Positions 39,772 through 52,893 of a DNA stretch of 64,000 bases are shown here, one piece after another. Where the stretch lies: contig JAMPIT010000884.1 of assembly GCA_026261815.1 (NCBI GenBank), forward strand, positions 11,979,001 through 12,043,000, given 5' to 3'. The stretch is from Monarcha castaneiventris obscurior. Lineage: Eukaryota > Chordata > Aves > Passeriformes > Monarchidae. A program made the translations under genes and the position numbers. Each line of letters begins with the position of its first letter. The first letter of the stretch is position 1. The notes below the pieces were generated by a model. That model worked only from the letters and a program-made list of their open reading frames with translations, searched no databases and had not been told where the DNA came from.

Positions 39772-40046
39772 CTAATCACATCATACACCTCTGACCAGTA
39801 TAATCCCTTTTAACCAGTATAAGGTCATTTTGCCATCAACATAATCAATTTAGCCTTCTAATCCTGTTCCCATAACTAATCTAATCATCTCATACCACCC
39901 TTTAAATCATGGGTTAATATCATCACATCTGCCGTTCATGGCAATACATTTTGCTTCTCCAACCTATTTATCTCATATCCACTTGTACTCTGGTAACTTT
40001 TCATAATACCACTCTAATCAAGGTAAGCCTCAAACCTCTGACCAGT
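39772..40046. promoter_or_regulatory. CTAATC motif cluster, possible intronic element
   Basis: CTAATC occurs at 39772, 39858, 39876, 39881 and 40014, all on the plus strand, with a further TAATCC at 39801. An 11-base repeat CTCTGACCAGT lies at 39789-39799 and 40036-40046, and 'taaccagtataagg' nearby is a relative. The reverse complement GATTAG and the TAATCC core are bicoid-type (OTX/PITX) homeodomain recognition sequences. The stretch may be an enhancer with clustered sites or an old degenerate repeat whose unit contains these words. Confidence 0.35.
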
Positions 40047-40499
40047 CTAAACTCGGCATATTTATCAGCCCTGCAGCTGGTTAATGCTGCCATTATAATT
40101 GCACCACATCTCTTGAGTAGCCTGCAAAACCAGTGAGATCTGCAGCACAGGTAAACACGTTCCCTGCTTAGCCACTGGACTGAGGGATGCTTAGGTCCTG
40201 TAGCTGTTTTTAACAGTAAAAATGCAGTATCTCTAATTTGGTCACAGACGTATTATTTTTCGGCGGAAAGTTAATTCATTGGCCTCAGTGAGCCTCATTA
40301 GTCACCTACTGTATCAGCCAGCACATCACAGAGGAGTAGCTTTGGACAGAACATGGACCTGAGAACCTGATCAAGTAGTGAAAAATCGGAAGACTTTGGC
40401 AGGAGATTCAGTAGATGATGTTCATAACAAATACTGCTCAGGATGTGAAGAGCAGAGAATATGGCAATCAGGGTTTTTTTTTAAATTTCAGGATTCTTT

Positions 40500-40765
40500 T
40501 CAATATAAGGAAGAATGAAGAACCACCCACTGTAGAAGAAGATCAAGTTCAAGAACCTGAAGGTGCACAAGTCCATGGGACCTGCTGAGATGCATCTGCA
40601 GGTCCTGAGAGAACTGACAAATAAACTGGTTAAGCCACTGTTCATCCTCTTGGAGAACTTGCGGCAGTCTGGTGAAGTTACTGCTCTCTGAAAAAGGAGA
40701 AACATAACCCCCATATTTAATAAGGAAAACTTGGGAACTATGGGCTACTCTGTGTCTCCTCTGCG
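40500..40765 (+). mobile_element. CR1 LINE fragment from the reverse transcriptase region
   Basis: Translated with tolerance for breaks, the plus strand gives pieces typical of the avian CR1 ORF2 protein: 'HKSMGPAEMHLQVLRELT', 'KPLFILLE', 'QSGEV' and 'RRNITPIFNK'. In nucleotide form 'gtccatgggacctgctgaga' and 'cagtctggtgaagttactgc' are standard CR1 wording. Stop codons and deletions interrupt the frame, so it is inactive. It is the only piece of CR1 coding sequence in the window; the others are 3' ends. Confidence 0.8.
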
Positions 40766-40971
40766 CACAGCAAAATCACCACCACAATCTCAATAATTAC
40801 AAAGACACAAGAACGCTTCAGGCTGTGGTTAATGCATACTTCTGGGCAGCACACAGGAAGCTCATAACACTGTTGTCCTTTGTGCAGTGATTGAAGAGCA
40901 AGAGAGAAAGAAACAATTCTGCTGTGTTAGGTGCTCAGCTCAACTCAAAAGATTCAGTCAGAATCTTTTCA

Positions 40972-42061
<1,090 letters not shown>

Positions 42062-42170
42062 CGTCAGAATCTCCACTCATGTTGAAATCCATCATTGTGT
42101 GGCTGAACTTCCCATCTTCACTCTGTTTTACTGCCAGCTGCTGAGTCAGGGTCTCCAGTGTTGTTTTGTC
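42062..42170 (-). CDS. SOX5: SOX5 exon between coiled region and HMG box
   Basis: A 109-base exon encoding '[16 protein letters not shown]', '[17 protein letters not shown]', then 'DSDG', whose last codon is split G|GA with the next exon. The acceptor is 'cccatatag' and the donor GACG|gtcagt. The Gln-rich 'LTQQLAVKQ' helix and the 'MMDFN' stretch are SOXD-specific and lie just before the HMG box. Relative to the human sequence as I recall it, the first residue is Asp where human has Glu, with a few other conservative changes. The small size and phases (0 in, 1 out) mean that skipping it would shift the frame before the HMG box, so it is likely constitutive. Confidence 0.95.
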
Positions 42171-44704
42171 CTATATGGGCAAGATGACAGGATTTGGATC
42201 ATGAAAATATTTAAATATTGTAACTCCAAAGTTTGTATGTTATTTAGGAGGTTGATAGGGAAGCTAGATAACTATTCACAACAGTTTACTCAGCCATGTA
42301 TTGAAGAATAAATAATGCTTTTTCTGGAGGAGATACGGTTACAGACTCTACCATAAAGTCCTTTCTAAAACTTGCTTATTAGCTAGTGATAAGCAAACTC
42401 CGTAGTGTTGAAAAGATTGGCTTAGTTAGGCATGATAAAATTGGTTGCATATCTGAAGAATACTTCAACTCTGTAGGTCCCTGAGACTGCTGGCCTGGAA
42501 GTTTAGGTGATGCGCGGTCTTTTGCAACAGATTTATTGTTTCGCTCTATTTCTAGCCTGGAATCAAAGTGCAGAGACATGGATGGCTTTGCCCCATTTCT
42601 TTTTTAAAAGGCAGCAATTTAGAAAGCACCCCATAGGAAAAAAACACCCTACAGTTCAAACTTATTCAGGCCTTGGGAAAGGTTCAGCCTGAATTAAGCA
42701 TGATCCTTGGGCAGCAGTTTGTGTTCTCGTCCAGACTGTTGTGTCCAACCCTACTAACGCCCCATCCATCATTCATCTGGTCAGAACTAACCCTGGATTG
42801 CAACAGGCTGGTGTGTGCTGCCAATTAATCTGTCAGGCTTGTGGTGTCTAAAGACACTGCCAGAACAACATGCTAGGGCAATTAATTCCAATGTTCTCTT
42901 CAAAACACCTCACTTCCCCCTGAATTGTTTGACTTTACAAACACAAAGGTGTTCCATTTTCCAACTGTTTTTGTTTTCCCAATGACTTTTGCTCATGAGC
43001 ATTCTATCTTCCTGACAATCATATGTTTAAAAATACATCTTTCAGGGAAGCAATACTAATATTTCAAAATCTCAGGCGCTGTGCCTTTTGCAAAGCTAAG
43101 AAAATGACATGATACAACATGATAATGAAGTGGCTCCAGTTGAAAGAATTCTTTTGAGCTTCTTCCTGAAAGATTTCTGCTTCCTTGCTCTATTCCACTC
43201 CTGTTGACTGTGAAAGATCAATAAACTAAAAAAAACTTCCAGTTTTCATATGGTAACTGTTCCATGTAGCCTAATAATGTCACTGGGTTGCATTACAGAA
43301 GAAAACAAAAAAGAGAACAATGCGAATACAGAAATGCTTCCTGTAACGCGATGTCTCTGCATCTGCAATTCAAAGAATGGTTCGAATTCACGTAAGTCAC
43401 TGCAAAAAGACTTTCTCAGGAAGAGTTAGAAACAAGGCTAATCTGCTCAACTTCGTATGCTCAGAGTTTAGGGAACATGAAGTTAACTTTCCTATTCTTC
43501 ACACTCATTTTCACTACAAATCCCTTTCACAGTCCTGCTGCTCTGTCTGTACCCTGACACTTCACCATGGAAAGCATGTAAGATGTGTTTTCCTCTCGGT
43601 TTTTGCAGGAAAAGCTCATGCAACAGACTCAGCCTGTCCCAAGCAAAAGAGTTTCCATGACACTACGAGGAACAGCAGACCCAGAAAGCTTGGAGAAGCT
43701 TCAAATAAGCACCTGAACTATTCAGGCATTTAGCTTTACCAAACTCTTTGACCCACCGTTTTTAACTCAGCTCTCATTTCCAAAGCAGACTGTCAGCAGT
43801 TAAAAAGTCAGGAATAAGTTCACTTTGTATTTCTTCCAAATGGACTGCAGATATATAATGGAAGTCAACAGTTTTTCCTCAGAAAAAAAAGAATCTATTT
43901 ACTGTCAACTTCATAGTGGTAGAGTTCAAATACCTTTATGTCAGGAATCATTTTAAAACACTGCCACCAAGCTAGAATATAAAAGAACATTTTCTCTTGT
44001 TGGCTATATTATGGGGGAGGGGAGTTACTCTGTTGAAGACTTTTTTTGAAGCATGTGCAAACCTCTTAGAGAAACAGAGCTGAGAGTGCAAAGGGCATGG
44101 GCTTAACAGCTTTTTCTTTATGCAGTAAATGCAGCTCTTGGAGTTGGAGGCAGTTCTATTCCCAACCACACTCCACTGACACGATCTGATTGAGTCCTGA
44201 GGTCAGTGGATACTCCAGAATATCGCCTTCAAGGCACACTCCAGGTATGGCTCGCTCATCAGAGCCTGACTTAACCAGTCCACAGATGCTTTGCTGCTAT
44301 CCACCTTGGGCAGAGTTTTACATTTTGAGGTATGACCATGCTGGATGAAGTGAGGGAGAAAAGGTGTCACGAAAGAGGGACTGTGAAGGAATGCGAGATG
44401 AGCATGGAGCTCCCAGGCTGCTCTGTGCAGCCCTGCACATGGAGGTGTCTCTCTGGAGAACTGGAACATGATGAGGACTAAAACCACCCTTTTAACATGG
44501 TGACAATTTACTCCTTGCTACTTAAATGTATAATTCAACCAGCAATGATAAAATGGCAACTAAAAAGAAGTTCTGCATGACATTGCTCTGGAAACAGAGG
44601 ATCAAAGCAGCCAGCTGTACTTTTCTGTGTTAATGTTCAGAAATGTTTTAAGTCTAAAAAGCACAAAGGCAATAGGTAAGTCTGAGGCCTGCCCTTGCCT
44701 GAAC

Positions 44705-45119
44705 CTCTGCAACAGCACTTCTCCTATGAGGAAAGGCTATGAGAGCTGGGATTGTTCAGCCTGGAGAAGAGAAGGTTTTAGGGTGATTTAATTGTGGCCT
44801 TTCAGTACCTGAAGGGAGCCGACAAGAAAGATGGAGAGAGATTATTTACAAGGGCCTGGAGTGGCAAGCCAAGGGGCAAAGGCTTCACACTGAAAGGCAG
44901 TAGATTTAGATTAGATGTTAGGGACAAATTCTCTGCTGTGAGGGTGGTGAGGCTCTGGGTCTGGCTGCCCCAAGAAGTTATGGATGTCCCACTCCTGGAA
45001 GTGTTCAAAGCCAGGCTGGATGGGGCTCTGAGCAACCTGGTCTAGCGGAAGGTGTCTGTGCCCATGGCAGGGGGTTTGGAGGTAGATGATCTTTAAGATA
45101 CCTTCCAACTCAAGCCATT
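44705..45119 (+). mobile_element. CR1 LINE fragment, 3' end, plus orientation
   Basis: Contains 'tcctatgaggaaaggctatg', 'ttcagcctggagaagagaag', 'cctttcagtacctgaaggga', 'ggcagtagatttagattaga', 'ctcctggaagtgttcaaagc', 'caggctggatggggctctga', 'gcaacctggtctagcggaag' and 'gtgcccatggcagggggttt'. It ends 'ccttccaactcaagccatta' with a short A-rich tail. These are the standard 3' segments of a common avian CR1 subfamily. The copy is 5'-truncated. It lies in the sense-opposed orientation to SOX5. Confidence 0.95.
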
Positions 45120-45559
45120 AAAAAAAACCAAAACAGACCACTCAACTGCCCCCCTCAAAAACCCAAACAAAACAGTAATAGGAGAGCAGAAAGAGATCAG
45201 CAACACCCTGCAAAAGTGTGACTGTAGGTCAGCAGTGTTGTGATTTCCTGTCCTATGCCCTTCCCATTAAACACACAGCACCAGATTTTCCCCAGTCCTG
45301 ACACAGAGAAACACTTTTACCATCAGTAAATATCTGAAAGGGACGAAGCAGCATTCCAATGTTGTTTTGCTTAAAAGCATTCAGTTGATGACTTAACTGC
45401 TTTTCATTTGATGGAAGCGCCTACTTACCTGTTCTACAGAGTCTTTCAGTTTATGGGCAAGTATTTATGGAACCTCCAAAGAAACAAAGGAGAATTTTTT
45501 TTCTTCTCTGACCCCAAATAACCTGGCAACCTGCTGATATTGCTATTCCAGCCTCCTCT

Positions 45560-45645
45560 CACAGAATCATAGAATAGTTTGGGTTGGAAAGGACCTTAAA
45601 GATCAACCAGTTCCCACCACACCACCCCAACCCACAACAGAGAGG
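45560..45645 (-). mobile_element. CR1 3'-end fragment, minus orientation
   Basis: Begins with the CR1 terminal octamers ('cagaatcatagaatagttt') and continues 'gggttggaaaggaccttaaa' and 'gatcaaccagttcccaccac'. Only the last 85 bases or so of the element are present. Confidence 0.88.
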
Positions 45646-48309
45646 GACATCTACATAATAACTTCAGACAAGAAATCCACAATGATCTGAAGTTTATACA
45701 AAATCAGGATCTATTTATCATCATTATCATAATTCAAAAACAAATTTCACATTCCCAGAACTGCCACCACTCTGCTCTGTTGGATTAGCTGTGTAAACAG
45801 TAGGAAGATGAGGCCCCACCCAGTGATAAGAGGTGGGTTACAAGTACGTTGGGTCCAGCAAAACATACCTTTATTTCAGGTATGAAATGCTATTCATCCT
45901 ATGAAAAATGCCAGGTGGCATCTACTGCAGCCTAGAATTACTATTGCTAGGAACAACAGGCAAGGTTCGTCCAAACCAAGGGAAAAGGCGTGAAGAATTG
46001 CTTGTGAGACCTTCTAAAAATCAGACAGCACAAAGCAGGAAAAATAAACAGCAAGGAGCACTCCTGTCCTTCCAGGAGAAGAAACACAGCCATCTCTTAC
46101 TAAACATGAAGTGATTCCAAATTTCTGAATTTTGTATCAGACCTCAGAAGGCTGAAAGACATTTTATAAATATCTTCTTTCTTTATGAAGGGCTTCCTAA
46201 TCATCATTTCTATTGGACTGTAGGAGAGACTCTCCACAGGGGCAGCAAGAGCTCTGTTGACTGGATCATTTAAAATTCCAATGGGCAGACCAGAGGAGAT
46301 AAAACTGTAGAGAGCGTTCAATCCCACAACAGCCCAATACTTGTTCAAAGTATAACCAGAGAGGTTTCATCAATAGCCACAATGTGATAAGAAGTTTCTA
46401 AAACTTTATTAATCAAAGAAATTAACCTGCCACAGAAGACTGATTTGTACCACAACTCCTAGAAATGCTTTAATTATATTTAAAAGAACAAAAACACATA
46501 CACACATGGAATGTGTCATGTAAAATAAAATATAAAAAATTACTAAGCACCACAAGTCAGACTCAGTTTTGTGGTCAGCTGCAAAAGTTAGTGGGCTCTC
46601 TGTCATGGATAGCTGTTTAACATGATAGTAGTTTAACAAAACATTGATCTAAAAATGACAAGAACTTGGTTGCAGTCTCTTTCATAGAAGAAACATAAAA
46701 CAAGAAGAGTCAAAACATATGTAGAACAGCCTGATCCTTTTTGCCAGAACTCCTCCCACTGCTACATAAAAGTGAAGCAAAACCTTGGAAGGTTTGAGAA
46801 ATAAAAACATCCTGATAGATTTGCCTACTGCCCTCTGCCCTCATTGCTCCCTCTTTGTACTGGTTCATAGTACCAGCGTTCAGGGTGCACCTGAGACCAT
46901 TTACACACCTCCATTCCTGAAGGACTCTGCAGTCCTTCCAGAATGCTGTAAATGCTGGGCATATGGCAGTGGATCCCTCCTCCCCTTCACTGAGACATCC
47001 TTTTGGCTGGGGTATTTGGCACTCTGCCGGCACTCTGAACTCCGTTAAGAGTCGCATTTTGGCAAGAGCTGTTTTTCCGATTGCATAATTCAAGGTTAGC
47101 ACATTTACCGAAGCAGTCCACTCTCCACTTTGCTGCTCCTCTCACCCTACCCCCATTTTCCCTGACAGGAATATTCCTCCTCTCAGTTTTGATGCCTGCA
47201 GAGAACAGCCAGTGTAGGATTCCAGAGGAGAAGTGTTCAGGAACATCACATTTCTGCTTTCCATATCCCAAGGGAACTGGGATATGAACAGGCAAAAAAA
47301 AGCTGGATAACGTCAAACACAGTTACCTATGGACTACAAGGAGGAACTTGCTGATCCATTTCTTGCACCTAAGAATTCCACACACATGGATGGACACAGC
47401 CTGCTACCTTTGCTCAGTGTCAAAACATTAAAAAGAAACAGACGGTTGCCTGCTACTGTCCTTTTGTGTGTCTCATTTCTTCCCTTTCCCTCCAACTACA
47501 GTTTGTCCAGCTATTTCCCATATGTAAATGCTAAAGGTGGTATTTTTAAATAGATTTGAGTTTTGAGGAGGCAGTTTTTATCTTAGATTGCTGAGCAGAA
47601 CCAGTGACAGCATCTGATGTGGTTCATGGTGCTGAGGCACATCTTCTTCCCCAGCAAGGGCCTGTAAGTATCAACCCTTCCAACACATACCTTGGTCGAT
47701 ATATACCAAATCTTAAAGTTTTGGGCAGACTAGTTGCTATGATTGCACAAAATATAAGTTCACTTTATGACAGAAAAACATATTTAATTATCAGACATGC
47801 TGGTGGCACCAGGTGTTATCCATTCAACCCTGCGGTATTTTCCTTAGCTCTCCAAGAAGGTAAAGTCTCACGCTCTATCTAACACGAGTGAAGACTTCGT
47901 AAAATCTTTCCGTGTAATCCCTCTGCCTCTTGTAATAATAAACATCGGAATAGCCTGAGTTCTAAAACCTTCATCCACAGTCTTACCAAATGTGGAAAAA
48001 ATGAGGTAGGCAGGCATTATGGATGACAGATAGCTGGAAGAACTTAGGGGAACAACTGGCAATAGTGAGAGCTGTGCCCAGAGGTTTGCACATGATGAAT
48101 TATTTGCATTCCAGACTCTACTTCTGCATATTAATGCCATAGTACTTCAAAACAGCTACTGTGCACGCTGCCTATGCCCCAGTCCAAACCTTGTTATGGC
48201 CCAGATCCTGTTACACCTCTAACTGCTGGAAGAGAATTTCCAGCTGTTTTCAGAGGGATCTTTGATTTAGATTTGGGTTTTTCTGTGTCACCTTGCCCAA
48301 GTGTTCTTC

Positions 48310-48475
48310 ACTCATCAGTGAATTACCCAAAACATTTCACAAAGAAAGGCAGGATTATTTACTCTGTTTACCAGAAGGGAAACACATTATGGGACTTGCC
48401 AAAGGTTCCTTAGTAAGACTGCTAAACGTTTTAGTAACTAAAACTAGCACCCCTGGATCTTACCAAAAAATTACC
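48310..48475 (+). mobile_element. Ancient MIR/L3-like relic
   Basis: Diverged matches in order: 'aacatttcacaaagaaaggc', 'attatttactctgtttacca', 'gaagggaaacacattatggg', 'acttgccaaaggttccttag' and 'tagcacccctggatctta'. This follows the family pattern of a 'cagatggggaaac' block, an 'acttgcccaaggtcacac' block and an 'gaacccaggtct' block. Confidence 0.5.
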
Positions 48476-49904
48476 ATCTCAAGCTTGTAATTTCTTTATG
48501 AGTGTGGAATTGTGACTCTTGCTGATGGCACGTGGTAGCAAGGAAAGCAAAATAAAAATAAAGCAGTTATAGATCCACCATTGCAATGGACCTTGCTTAA
48601 GTAATGCTTGCAGGGCTGTAAAACTCATAAAAAGCACAAGCATAAATGATAAAATAGAACGAGACTTTCAAATGTTGACTTGGTAATTGTTAAACCCCTT
48701 CTGGCTGCACAATTTTATAGTCTTCTACTGTACTAATGAAAAGGCAAGAAACAACAAAGAAGGGTTTTAGCCTTCCAATTATATAAATTCAGTGGACCAC
48801 CAAAGAAGATGAAAGATTATTTATAATGTCACAGCAAGTTATCATTTGGAAGATTTTTTTTTGTTGTTGTTGCATCAAAGTTGAGTATGAAGAAACAATG
48901 TATTTACCACCCCCTCAGCTCTTTCAATTTTGCTTATCTGAGATCTCTGTTTTTCATGGAATAATCCACCCACAGAACCTAAAAGCAGCATTAGAAGCAA
49001 GCAAATAAAAGAACATTCTTTATTTGTGGCTCTTCCTGATTTTATGGTACTTCTTTCAAAATTATGACATGTAGTCTAAGTTGGGGCATATCACTTGGTA
49101 GAGGAACTGTATCTTTTGGTTTACAGTACATATTAAAATCCATATTGCTCTAATACTGTCTAGAAATCATTGCATCTGATTTGTAATCTGCATAAAGTGT
49201 TATACAGACTCAGTAGAGAGGTTCCTTATGAGGTGCCATAGGAAAAAGATCAGAGTGACAAAGAAGACCAAGACATTTAATAACTCTTCTCTCAGAAACA
49301 GACACCAATTCACAGAAAGACGTTACTGAAACTTAAACAGTCATTTTCTTTGTTGTGCATTGTGGACACAGGGCTTTGGTTTCTAAGGGTTCTCAAGTCA
49401 GTACCTTTAAAAGCACTGAAGGCATGACAGAGTCCACTGAAATAGAAAGAGGAAAATCAGGAAAATCCTCAAAAACTTGGCAAGGGTCAGGCCCCTAAGG
49501 TTTTTTTTTTTTTAAATTCTATATTTGAGAAAGAATTACTGCCTTCATAAAATGTATTATTTGGCTTGGAAACAAACTGATGGGAAGTAGCAATTCTAGA
49601 GGACACTGAGGTCATGCTTTTCTTTGGTTATGATCTCTGAGAGACAGTGCAAGTCAGGACTTTTACAGGAAAATGCATATAGGACTGGCCCAGCTCATTA
49701 TTTTGAAGAAGGAATAAAAAGGAAAAGGAAATCAAAGCAGAATGAAGAGATGCTGTTTCCTTCTTAGGAAAGTTGTTACAGCACAGGCACAGTTGACCTC
49801 AACCAGATCCACCTGTAATCTGCTGACTGCAAATAGGTTAAGAGTTCCATGACCCAGTTTCTCATCCAGACTGCTTCCTGGGCTGACACGGCCTGTAACT
49901 CTCT

Positions 49905-50020
49905 GCGAGTTGTTCAGTCGCTGCACCTTAATTTCCTGAACTCCACAGGATGGAGATAGTGATGCTTTCCCACCATTGTGAGGAGTTTTGAGGTCCCTAG
50001 ATGAAATGTGCCATGTAAAT
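49905..50020 (-). mobile_element. Possible MIR/L3-like relic, minus orientation
   Basis: 'gcaccttaatttcctgaact', 'ggatggagatagtgatgctt' and 'cccaccattgtgaggagttt' recall the reverse-oriented MIR/L3 words 'cctcagtttccccatctgta', 'atggggataatgatacttac' and 'cacctttgtgaggattaa'. The match is short and diverged. Confidence 0.4.
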
Positions 50021-52827
50021 TTTAATCAGGGATTTCACAGCGAGTCAGAAAGGTGGTACATTTGAACAGTGTGGAAAGAAAACGTTTACTGGGGGAGATA
50101 GGTGGCACACGAAAAATGAACGAGAGGAAAATCACAACACATGCAGGATTTCCTGGGAAGGAGGGTCTGCATGCATGCAAATAGAAAGCAAGAACACAGT
50201 CTCTGCTTTCCTGGCAATTGTTTAATAAACAATGGGTGACTCAACTGCATAGCAGCAATACAGCCATTACAGACTATTTTTTTTCCATTTTTCTCTAGAA
50301 GGTATTCAAATCATGAAGGCTGATGTACCTTTGCTTACAGTTCTTCCAGCCCTGCAGAACAGGTCAGGTGGATTTCTCAGGAGCTCAAATGGACACAATT
50401 CACAGAAGAATCAGGCCCAGCCTCCATTATATGAAGAGAGGTACTGCACTGATGCTGGAGTCCATGAATGTGCTGAAAGCCCCAGTGATTTGAGACGTGA
50501 TTATGTCAAAATAATATAAAAATCTCAGGAAGTAATAAGTTCTCATGGCTGTGGGGCACAGGTTAGAACTTAAACCCAAGGACTCAAAAAGCTCAAAAGT
50601 CGTAACAAGAACTCCACATCACTTCTACATTATTTTTTAAGGAGGAAGCTGATCCATCTTTATTGGGTTTCATAAAACTTCCACTACAGTATAAACAGCT
50701 GCAGTCCTCCCTGGTCCACACTAGGCTGTGACTGTTTCCAATCTCTGCCCTTTGGAATGAACCAAGTCTTAATTCCCATTTGGACTTCAGTAGCTACAAG
50801 GGTCTAGGGTTCTTCCCCTGCCTCTCTGCCTGCTGTTCTTAATTTCAACTGTAATTTCGCACACACACATCTGCAGGCAGAATCTGTCCCTCCCTCCATA
50901 GGCTTCATTTTTTATTAGCTAACCCTGCCCATGCAGCCCTGCCATCACATGGCACTAAACACACACATAAATATCCATACTTAATCTTGTCTTTGAAAAA
51001 TGGATCTGGGCATTGAATAAATGATGGTCAACCAGGAAGAGAAAAAACCCAAAAAAGTGGTGTTTTAAAATAAAGAGCTAAAATCCTTGGGGGGATAAAA
51101 AATGTCCTTACTGCAGAATCTCTTCCTCCTGTGCGTAGGCACGTGCTAAGTGAGAGTAGTGGCACTGTGACAAAAGCAGCAAAACCAAAGGCAGGCTTTA
51201 CTAAAGGAAAAGGGGGGAGGGGAGTTCTTCCACTGGCCATCTGTGAAAACAAGGCATGTGGCCATTAAATGCAGAGGCTGTAAATATAAATATACACAAA
51301 CTCCACAAAGCAAATGGCAAAAAAAATGAAAGGGGGGGTAGAGGAGTGGGGGAAAAGATAATAAATGGATAAACTTTCAGCTGAAGTAAATCAGAATGTT
51401 TATTGCTTAGTGCTGGGCAAAACCAATTTTGATCTTTGCAGTGTGCAAGCCTGGCCTGTGTTTTTTTAAATTAAATTTGTGAAAACTTTCAGGAGAAATT
51501 GCAGTGGGTACAGCAGCCCTGCTGAACAGGACTCCTTGACCACGAATGATCCTGTTGAGGCTGCTGACTGGGCTTACTGGAAGTCTGACATCTGGGTGAT
51601 GGATGGGTGATGACATAATACCTGCTTGACTTGTCACACATTTTGAGAACTTTGTGCTCTGGGTTGATAGCGTGAACAAAGAGGACTGCAGCCCCCATAC
51701 AAGAATTTCTGCTGGCAAAGAACCTCAGTGAAACAAATTTAGAAAGAGAGTAGGGAGAGGTGTAATATGAGGGGGATATACAGTTGTTAGGGTAACACAT
51801 TCACTCTTGTGCTGTGGGACTCTAACAGTTCATTGTCTGCAAGACACAACCTGGTCACCACATTGTACAACCATTAGTCCAAATGGATCTCTGCTCACAC
51901 TGCAAGAAGAGAACAAAAATATTACATTGATCAGCTTTTCTAAGGTTTTACCGGCCAGTGAGGAATAGAGTGGGATATAGGACATACCCATTAGGTCTGC
52001 TGAACTTGCAGGGAGAAATGTGCATGTGTGTAATATCCATGGGTGACACAGCCTCTGCTAGACCTTGAGAATGCTGAAGTGTTCTTCCAATAAAATACTA
52101 CAGAGATTATGAAAATGGGCATGTTTCAACTCTTGCAAAATGATTTGGTTTATGATGTTAGTACTGTGCCTCTCGACTAACTGTCAGTGGGTTTCTCCTG
52201 TTTTGGAAGTCTGGCTTGCACCAGGTACCAGTTTCAATCATTACAATTTACTCAATCTAGTCTGACTCTCAGTCTCTCAGTGTCTGCAGCAAGCACAAGG
52301 TTAGTTTGTTTTACCAACCCATCTCTTTTCTTATCCTGCCTGCCCTTCTGTGTCCTGCAATCTTCTCTTGACTTTCTGGTTCAAATCTAGCCATTAGGAG
52401 AAGGAAAAAAGTTATTGAAGCAAAATTCTCTACTGCAAGAAAAATTTAAATGCCATGTGTTAAACCAGCTACTCCTTATGTGTTTAGTAAAGTGAGCTCC
52501 AGTGTTTTATTTCTCAAAGGCAGTTGTATCTGTGGGTTTGAGATTCTTAATATTTCCCTCCTTCCCAAGGGGAGAGCAGGGACAAAATTCATTTCAGCTC
52601 AGTGGATCACTGCGGTTTCTAAAGAGTTAACACTGCTATCCCCATCCATCAGGCAGCCATCGAGGCATCAGGAAGGAATGATAGATGTAAAATTATTACA
52701 GGGCTGCCACCCGATATACTTTCTGCCATTTGTAACTAATGCTGGAACTGACACACTTTTTTCATTATTAAACGTCCACATTAAGTCAACATTGGTCACT
52801 GTCATTTCATGTTTGGCACTCTCTTAA

Positions 52828-52893
52828 GGGGAAGAGGGAGAGGTGGGGGTGGGAATGGAGAGGATGGTGGGAGGAGGGGTGAGTGGGAATGGG
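52828..52893 (+). other. G-rich, quadruplex-prone tract
   Basis: Nine runs of three or more G occur within 66 bases on the plus strand. They group into two candidate quadruplex sets: runs at 52828, 52836, 52845 and 52851, and runs at 52869, 52876, 52885 and 52891, with loops of one to six bases in each set. The G strand is the template strand of SOX5, so the pre-mRNA carries the C-rich complement. Confidence 0.6.
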
